Notes under the pieces: model-generated
Seen by the model: only the letters and a program-made list of their open reading frames with translations
The model's database searches: none
What the model was told of the DNA's origin: nothing
Shown here: piece after piece, positions 57,401 to 64,000 of the stretch
Position numbering within the stretch: the first letter of the stretch is position 1
Layout of the letters: each line of letters opens with the position of its first letter
Source of the DNA: Nissolia schottii
Lineage: Eukaryota; Streptophyta; Magnoliopsida; Fabales; Fabaceae
Direction of reading: 5' to 3'
Assembly (NCBI GenBank): GCA_003254905.1
Contig: QANU01013744.1
Span: forward strand, 625,046-689,045
DNA length: 64,000 nt
Translations under genes and position numbers: made by a program

Positions 57401-57670
57401 TTGTTGATCGAATGATGCAGTTATATTTGCTTTTGCCAAAAGTTACATTTGATTATTAATACTCTAAATCAAAACTGCAGTATGGACAATTTTTTTGCTC
57501 ACATTTTGAATCTGTTTAATGTGCCTAAGGAAATCAAGATTGAGATAACATCTCAAAATTGGGACATAAAATGTTAGTAGACTATTAGCTCCCCCACAAA
57601 TTAAGTTTTGAAATGAAAATCTAGATGACCAATAATTTAATTAAAAGCTAATGAATGGTCTCATACCATA
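54464..57670. other. Intergenic spacer, no gene seen
   Basis: The first few hundred bases should be the 3' UTR of the TRAPP-like gene. The remainder shows no coding pattern, RNA signature or element ends that I could recognise. A 3' UTR-like GT/AT-rich composition persists to about 55200. Confidence 0.5.
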
Positions 57671-59217
57671 TGTTACAACCCATAGTTCCTAGGTGGAAAA
57701 AAAAGGAAGAAGAGGATGTGTCCTGCAACGGCCGGGGCGCGCTGTAGCAGCACGGTGAATAGGGCGCTACAACACCTAGGGTGCACTGCAACGGCACGGA
57801 AGTGAACTCTCACATTGAGAAGTGTGTCTTGAGCTCCCCCTATAAATAGAAATCTCTCTTGAGTGTTTTTCCTTATTAATTCACTCAGAGAGTTCTGAAG
57901 GTATAAACATTCTTTCAAAACTCTAGTTATATTTTATTCTTTCTCTCTTTTCTTCTTCTGTCCGTGGAGAAGCAGTACTTCCACGTAGAGTGTTAGGAGC
58001 TCCTAGTGTCTATACCCCATAGTCGTTGACCATTTCCAGGTAAATGACTTTCTTTACGGTCTATTTTTAGACCATGTATTTATTTTTAGAAATTATTTAT
58101 TTATGCATGTTTTTATGAAATCTCAGGAGAAGGAACTTATGATGTTTAAACTAGTTATTTATTTACGAATTTCCTTATTTATGAAACTAGTTATTTATGA
58201 AAATATTTATCAAAGTTGTTTAGAAAACTCATGAAAGCCATTTTAGAATTACATGGGACCATAAACCTTTATTGCATTAAATATGTTATGTTACATGTGC
58301 TTGACTGTTTATGAACATGTTATGCTATCAGTTAATGGATTTATGTTATAATGTTCATGTTATGCTATTTGAATTGTTTTCATTGGAGTAGATCTAAGAT
58401 AGAACTATAAGTCAAAGAGAACCTACATTGACCCTGATATGCCTTGTACGATCGTAACATATAATAAGATTCATGTAGAAATAGGACAAGACTGTGAAGC
58501 TTGAACATAGGCAACCCATGAGGTCCATTGTCATGTGTCACGTATCACGTATAATCTATAATGTATAATGTATCGTGTATCATATCATGTAGATTAGGGT
58601 AAGGCCGTAAATGTCGAACAGTAACAGGAACAACTAAATCGTAATGCTTGAATTCGTCTATCTAGAGAACTCCCAACTTATTTATATTTTCGAGTGTTTT
58701 ACGTACTATGTATTATAATTATATATATCTTCATGGTTAGTATTATGTTATGTATTGCATCTACATGTTATGTCTACGAAATGTCCCATGTCGCCATGGG
58801 GCGGTCATTCACTAAGCGATGACTCACCTCTCATTAACCTTTTTTTTTTTTTAGATAGCGTTGATGAAGATACGTCGCTCGTTCAGTAGATTCCCACAGA
58901 TCAGATGTTGGGTGAGCTTCACGTTGTTGTGGAGTTATCTCGTTTTATATTTTCACTTATTTAGTTAGTTAGTTTATTTTTATGTTAGTTAGTAGAGCGC
59001 TCCAGTGAACTACAGGCAAAATGTTACAATTTTTATTATTTAATTTTGTATCTTAAGTAAGGATCTTACTTTATTTTATTTATGAAGTTTAGTTTATATT
59101 TTAAAAGATTTTCTTATTATAAAAGCTGCACATTTTCATGATTAGCACATTAAGAGGCTTTCGTAAGAGAACTAGTCCCTTGAATGCCGGTAACAATTTC
59201 TAGGGTTGCATGTCACA
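57671..59217 (+). repeat. Solo LTR of a Gypsy-type retrotransposon
   Basis: The unit begins TGTTACAACCCATAG and ends GGTTGCATGTCACA, giving short inverted ends TGTTACA/TGTCACA. The flanks are CCATA on the left and GCATA on the right, a 5-bp duplication with one mismatch. A TATAAATA box occurs at about 57841, followed by a CT-rich leader, as in LTR promoters. GC-rich phrases such as GGGCGCTACAACACC occur in the first 120 bases. No internal coding region is present, so recombination between two LTRs is the likely origin. Orientation is inferred from the TATA box. Confidence 0.7.
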
Positions 59218-59818
59218 GCATAAAGAAATATGATAAATAATATTAGCATTTCATTCATTTCTAAGATAGATCACATACATATGTCTTTTTTTACATCATA
59301 GGGAAGATGATCTCGTATCCTTCCATATATTCAACAATAAAGACCAATACTACACAACATAACACCATAAAGCATACCATATTAAGCATCAATACCAATA
59401 CCACATTAATATAAAGCACCATAAAGAGTTCTTAAGTTACCACATACAACTCAAAATACTAAAATGCTAAGGAGCTTCATAAATGCCTAGGCCAAGGATG
59501 AAGTCCATCACATGAAAATACCAAAAGTTGGCCTTGTTATCCATCCATGAAGCCAAACCATGTAATTGTCATTCTTGGCCTTAGTACAGTCCTCATTCTT
59601 ATTGGAAATTCAAGTAGTTGTCAAAAAAAATATGGTTAATTTAAAAACAAAATAATAAGGTTTTAAATTTAACGACAACACATTTTCAATTACCATTTCA
59701 TAGATATTGGACTAAAACCCCCTTTCCATACTCTTCCAATCCGTTTACCTACAAGATAGAGTCCTTACTACATTAACATAATTATTTTTGTACCATAACT
59801 CAACAATTACCAATCGTT
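59218..59818. other. Spacer, nothing recognised
   Basis: AT-rich sequence between the solo LTR and the SINE, with no open frame or repeat end that I can support. Confidence 0.4.
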
Positions 59819-59834
59819 AATAATATAATTACTC

Positions 59835-60019
59835 AACCAACGGGGGTTGGTCCAAGTGGTAAGCGGCTTGGTATTGCTTAAGTAAAGTCCCGAGTTTGAG
59901 ACCTTGTGTACGCAGTTATCCCCGCTGGGAGACTCACCCGTCATAGCCAGGTGCGCGACCCGAGCCGACCCAGATTAGTTAAGGCTAAGCCTTAAATACC
60001 GGACAGGCAACTTATAAAA
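59835..60019 (+). mobile_element. tRNA-derived SINE with perfect 16-bp target duplication
   Basis: AATAATATAATTACTC is found at 59819-59834 and again at 60020-60035. The body starts with a tRNA-like head: box A TGGTCCAAGTGGTAAG and box B GAGTTTGAGACC about 35 bases later. It continues with CGCAGTTATCCCCGCTGGGA and GCGCGACCCGAGCCGACCC and ends in TTATAAAA. These are the standard signs of an RNA polymerase III-transcribed SINE mobilised by LINE machinery. The perfect flanks suggest a fairly recent insertion. Confidence 0.9.
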
Positions 60020-60035
60020 AATAATATAATTACTC

Positions 60036-61537
60036 GTGAAAGAAAATAAATAAGTCACACCAAATCATAACATGATGCATGCTTCCAACATTTGGTATGC
60101 CATGAGCCTCTGACATCGGCCAACTTGCAAAATTGTATCATTTGACTTGGTAAAATAAATGGTTGAGTTTCAAAATTACCATTATGACCATTGCAACACT
60201 TCTTGGTAAATTTGATCTCGCTCCAAATGAGAATGAAGATGCAAAACAACTCCTTGCTTCAAAGAAATTATCATGAGTTACCAGTGCATAGTTATATTCT
60301 CGTGAAACGAGACATAAATCTAGACAAATACATGTCCAATTAGACCAACTACAATTCAAAAAAATTAATAAATAGTAAGAATATATACAAATTTTAATCA
60401 AATCTATTAACTAATCATATACAAAAAGGCTCAAATACTGTAGTTAATGAATGAAAGAAAAAACCAAAATTTACAATCTTCCTTGCAATGGGAAAAATTC
60501 AAATACTGACAAAAAAAAATCCTTAATAATACCCTAAACCCTAATTCTTAGCCGGATAAAAAATATAAAATTTAATTATCATCAATGGAAAATTTTGTTG
60601 ATAAGTATACATCACAATATAATAAAAAACAACAAAACATAATCTTTAAAATCTATCGATAAAATTTTAGGGTCAAAAAGTGTTATTAATTACTAACGAA
60701 CTTACCAGTGGTTACATTTCTCACTGCTTGCCAATGATTCGTGGGTCAAATTCATTTATTTAATTTTGATGGTTTTTTTTTCTTCTCAAAAATCGGTTGG
60801 TAGTATCAAAAAACATAAATTCATCAGAAAATTTGTCAGTTTACATCATGTTTCTAATATTGATTTTCATTACTCTTTAGTAACTTACTAATTTTATAAA
60901 AAATTATTAAATTATTCTTATTTGAATTTTATATATTGTATATGTAAGAGAATTGAATAAAAAAGTATAGGTAAGAGAAAATAAAAGAAGAAGGGAATAC
61001 TATTAAACTAGAAAAAGTAGAGGGTAAGTATTAACTTATTCAGAGAAAAAACTAAATATAAGACAACATCAAGGAAGATAGAGAACCAACAAAGCCAACA
61101 TAGTTAACAAATGACTGAGTTTTTTTTTAGCCTGATTAAGGATCTTAAAGTCTCATAAAATATTAGTCATTCTCACTAGCTTGGAACTTAAAATGTTGGC
61201 GCAACTCTCGCTAAAGTTGTTTGTATAATCTTAGGAGGTGTTTGGTATGAAGTTTAGATTATCGGTAATTGACTCTTAAATTATATAGTAATTTACGTTA
61301 ACTTATTTGGTAATGTGGATTACATCCATTAGAGATGTAATTACCACTTCTGGATAATCCTAAATAATAACAATAATTACACTAAAATAATAATATAAAA
61401 ACAAGAATAATAATAAAAATAATGAAATAATAATAAAACTAGTAATAATAAAAAATAATAATAATAATAATAATAGTAAAAATAGTAATAATAATAAAAT
61501 AAAAGTAATGATAATAATAATAATAAATAAAAAAGGT
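60036..61537. other. AT-rich spacer with AAT-rich simple sequence
   Basis: No gene is seen. 61370-61537 is a degenerate AAT/AATAA simple repeat, which produces a meaningless hydrophobic frame on the minus strand. 60550-60860 has GATAAAATTTT and CGGTTGGTAGT phrases that recall CACTA subterminal repeats, but no ends were found. Confidence 0.5.
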
Positions 61538-62672
61538 AAGGTTAAATACGTTTTTAGTTTCTCTAATATCAAAAAGTTTGTATTTAGTTTCTAAAAAAAT
61601 TTTCGTGAATTTAGTCCCTACAAATTTTTTTCATTCGTTTACCGCCAATTACAATTACACGGTGTTAACGTGGCCGTTAACTTCGTCACGTAGCGTTCCA
61701 TACGTGGCATAAACCCCATATTTTCAATTAAAAAAAAAGAACAAAACCCGAAACTCAACCGAAACCAAGAACCAACCCAAAAGTTTTAAAAAAAAGGCAA
61801 AAAAACCAAAACCCCACCCACCAGCTTCTACCTCTTCCTCCCCCGTCTTCTTCCTCCTCACTCACTCCTCAAACCTCCCACCCTAACAACCGACAACCAC
61901 AACTTCTTCCTCCCCAAATTGCAATTCTTCCTCCTCACTCCTTCTTCCCCATGGCCCTAACTTCTTCTTCCTCCCCAATTTCATCTTCTTCCTTCACCTT
62001 CATCCTCAGACCCCCCCCACGGCCATCTTCGTCAACCACCCTCATTCTTCCCAAAACCACCATGGCCATCTTGCAAATAGCCCTCTCTCCCCACTAATCG
62101 AAACTCTCTCTCCGTCAACAAAGGTAAGGCTATCTGAAAAAGAAGATCTAAAAGTATATTTTGCTTAAATCTCTCAAGGTATGACATCCATTTTCTATCT
62201 AAAACAAAAAATTAATTTCTGAGTAATGTTATCTACACGAACATTTTTTTTTTTCCTATACGCATTTGATGACATCCGTTTTATTTTTCTCTCCCTTTTT
62301 TTCCAGGACTCCACAAACAAAAATGATGGCATAAGCAATAGATGGTTGCTTTTAATCTTGCACTATGATAAGCAAACTAAATCAATACTTTTCTTTCTCA
62401 TGCCTACAAAGTCGGGGAGGTCTGAGGAATGAGTGAGGAGGAAGAAGATGGTGAGCGGGGTTTCGAGTTTTTTGTCTTCGTTTTTTTTTTTATAACTTTT
62501 GGGTTAGGCTTCGGGTTTTGGTTGGTTTCCAGGTCAGCCACGTCAGCGTTTAACTGCAGCTGACAGCATAGATTAAAAATGAATAATTTTTTTTATAAAA
62601 ATTAAATCTTAACAAAAAATTTTTTAGAGACTAAGCAAAGACTTTTTAATATTACAAGACTAAAATCTTATT
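61538..62672. mobile_element. Mutator-like element with long TIRs (about 200-270 bp)
   Basis: The left arm GTTAAATACGTTTTTAGTTT and the reverse complement of the right arm TTAAATAAGATTTTAGTCTT remain alignable over roughly 250 bases, including GTTAACGTGGC/GCTGACGTGGC, AAACCCGAA and AACCCAAAAGTT blocks. Inner parts of both arms are CT-rich (CTTCTTCCTCCTCACTCA). No transposase is present. The middle (about 61850-62440) has no recognisable gene fragment, although its composition is like coding or UTR sequence. No target duplication was identified. Confidence 0.65.
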
Positions 62673-63100
62673 TAAATTCAAAAAGTAGTGATGAAGAGAA
62701 GTAATATATACCATCTCATAATATTTTTTATATGCTAAACAATGTAATGTAAATTTCTAATTACATTACTTATATATATTAAACATAATAATATAATATT
62801 ATTAATAATTTAAAATGTGATAATTTTTTTAAAATATAATATAAATTATCTTATAATATTAGAGACAAAATAATAAATGTCTTTTTAATTAATTTAATAT
62901 GGTAAATTAATGAAACCATAACATCAGGGTAAAAATAATAAAGTGAATGACTACAACAAAATAAACATTCGCTCATAAAAATGACTGCTAACAATGTATC
63001 AAGATTTGATAATATGATTATATATATAAATATATGAATACTTAATTAATTTAGTCTCCCAACACTTTGTATGTATGTTTGTTTGTTTGTTTTTTCTTTT
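62673..63100. other. AT-rich spacer upstream of the kinase gene
   Basis: No feature is recognised. The promoter of the following gene is probably in its right-hand part, where composition shifts at about 63060. Confidence 0.4.
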
Positions 63101-63661
63101 ACCCTTTTGCAGCGCTGTGTTTGTGTTGCAGTAGGGAGCGAGGGACCCCATCACTGTGAGATTTCTCTTTGTATCTTTGAGCGAAGAGAGATTTTCATTT
63201 CTGAGTTTCAGGTCAGCTTCTGCTCTCTTCTTCCTGGGCAAAAGCTGCCACTCCCTCTCTCTCTTCACCACCCTTCCATTTTCCAACCCCTCTTCATCAA
63301 TCTAGGGTTCAAGGTTTTTCCTCTCCTCTTTTTTTCTCTCTACCACCCCCTTTTCATTTGGGTACTTTGATCTGCTTCCTGTGATCTGTTTCTCTTTCCT
63401 TTTCGGTTTTCAATTTCTGGGCTTTCTCAGTTACCTTGTTTTGAGGTGTTCTGGGATGTAAAGTTGTATTTTTGGGCCTTTTTTTTAAGGTAATTTGCCA
63501 TTTCGGGGGTTGTACCAAATTAAAATGGGTGTGGCAGTGTTTGTGGTGGTTGGGAGGGTAAGGCATTGAAGGGTGTTAGGGTTTGGTGTTTGGAATTCTG
63601 TGTGGGGTTTGGTTTTTGATGATATTTGGGGTTTGGTTTCTCTAGGCCTTGCTTGAGAGAG
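63101..63661 (+). promoter_or_regulatory. Probable 5' UTR of the kinase gene, with short upstream ORFs
   Basis: The sequence turns CT-rich and T-rich as in plant leaders. A possible 5' UTR intron runs from about 63314 (CAAG/GTTTTT) to 63645 (TTTCTCTAG). Within that stretch an ATG-TAA start-stop pair occurs at 63456-63461 and a 14-codon frame begins at 63523. Whether these remain in the mature leader depends on splicing, which cannot be settled from sequence alone. Confidence 0.45.
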
Positions 63662-64000
63662 ATGGGTTTGGGTGGTGAGAATGGGAAGGTGGTGGAGTCT
63701 TGGGATGTGTGTAAATCAAAGGAGAGGAAGAATAAGAAGAAGAAGAAGAATGAGGGTGAGGTAGTGGAGGAGGAGGAGGGGGGAGAAACTGGGTGCTGGG
63801 TTAGGCTCAGGTTCATTGGGAGCTGCATCTCTTCAAGATCCAAGGTTGATACCTCAGTCAGTGGCACCAGCACTCATTACGGTAATTTTAAAACGTGCTT
63901 GCTTGGATTTTTCTTCTTTGTCAATGTGTTTGTTTGTGGCATGGTTTTGATTGTGCATAAATGTTACTCGTCACAGCATGGTTTTTTTTTTTTTTTTTTT
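63662..64000 (+). CDS. Receptor-like cytoplasmic kinase of PBL34/35/36 type, first exon only
   Basis: ATG at 63662 opens a frame of 73 codons plus one base that ends at a GT donor after 63881; the rest of the gene lies beyond the window. The N-terminus has MGLG (Gly2 for possible myristoylation), a Lys-rich then Glu-rich stretch, and CWVRLRFIGSCISSRSKVDT followed by SVSGTSTHYG. This is the N-terminal leader of RLCK subfamily VII members PBL34-36, which phosphorylate downstream targets at the plasma membrane after pattern or peptide receptors are activated. The kinase domain itself is not in view, so activity cannot be judged. 63882-64000 is intron. Confidence 0.85.
   Translation, partial: MGLGGENGKVVESWDVCKSKERKNKKKKKNEGEVVEEEEGGETGCWVRLRFIGSCISSRSKVDTSVSGTSTHYGNFKTCLLGFFFFVNVFVCGMVLIVHKCYSSQHGFFFFFF

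Noticed and set aside
59835-59905. tRNA-like boxes considered as a tRNA gene
   Set aside because: The cloverleaf cannot be completed, and the sequence continues into a SINE body bounded by target duplications.
61360-61572. Ile/Leu-rich 70-codon frame on the minus strand
   Set aside because: It is the translation of an AAT simple repeat.

Overview
The window is nuclear DNA from a flowering plant, almost certainly a eudicot and possibly a legume (the species is inferred and not proven). The evidence is AT-rich intergenic DNA packed with degenerate transposable elements, multi-exon genes with GT-AG introns, and plant-only protein families. I find five protein-coding genes in 64 kb. None sits in an operon-like arrangement, and I see no prokaryotic, viral, CRISPR or tRNA/rRNA features.

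Layout. 1-4030 is the 5' part of a decayed LINE on the minus strand (RRM, DUF4283-like, endonuclease and RT pieces), cut by the window edge. 4031-9600 is AT-rich with one clear MITE. 9610-12521 holds scrambled Gypsy LTR-retrotransposon pieces. 12739-13742 is an about 1-kb TIR element flanked by a perfect 15-bp direct repeat. 14834-21050 is a complete NPF4-type transporter gene (NRT1.2/AIT1-like), in which I infer a first coding exon consisting only of the ATG. 21.65-26.55 kb is repeat-rich: elements with reiterated GTTTGTGCA-type motifs, a 268-bp tandem array, and a CACTA end beside a Harbinger-related protein fragment. 30321-32064 is an intronless GLOX-type copper-radical oxidase gene. 33012-36723 (minus) is a seven-exon twin-LOV (PAS/LOV) gene, convergent with GLOX. 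37.8-46 kb is again transposon territory: long-TIR foldback, CACTA-like element with a nested MITE, and a broken Gypsy gag. 46.4-54.46 kb is an 11-exon gene for a conserved plant protein of 806 aa with a Trs65/TRAPP-like C-terminus; one of its introns carries three separate insertions. 57671-59217 is a solo LTR, 59835-60019 a SINE with a 16-bp target-site duplication, and about 61538-62672 a long-TIR Mutator-like element. 63662 to the window end begins a PBL34/35/36-type receptor-like cytoplasmic kinase.

The five genes have unrelated jobs: hormone/nitrate transport, extracellular aldehyde oxidation, blue-light sensing, probable membrane trafficking, and kinase signalling. I see no sign that they form a cluster or pathway. 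The most unusual observations are the ATG-only exon, the gene-like LOV1 without the photoactive cysteine, the triple insertion in one intron, and a family of non-autonomous elements sharing RATGCTACATGTACA-like ends with internally reiterated 10-nt motifs. I found nothing that I would call a new biological system. Exon boundaries were derived by hand from reading frame and splice consensus and were not confirmed by transcripts.
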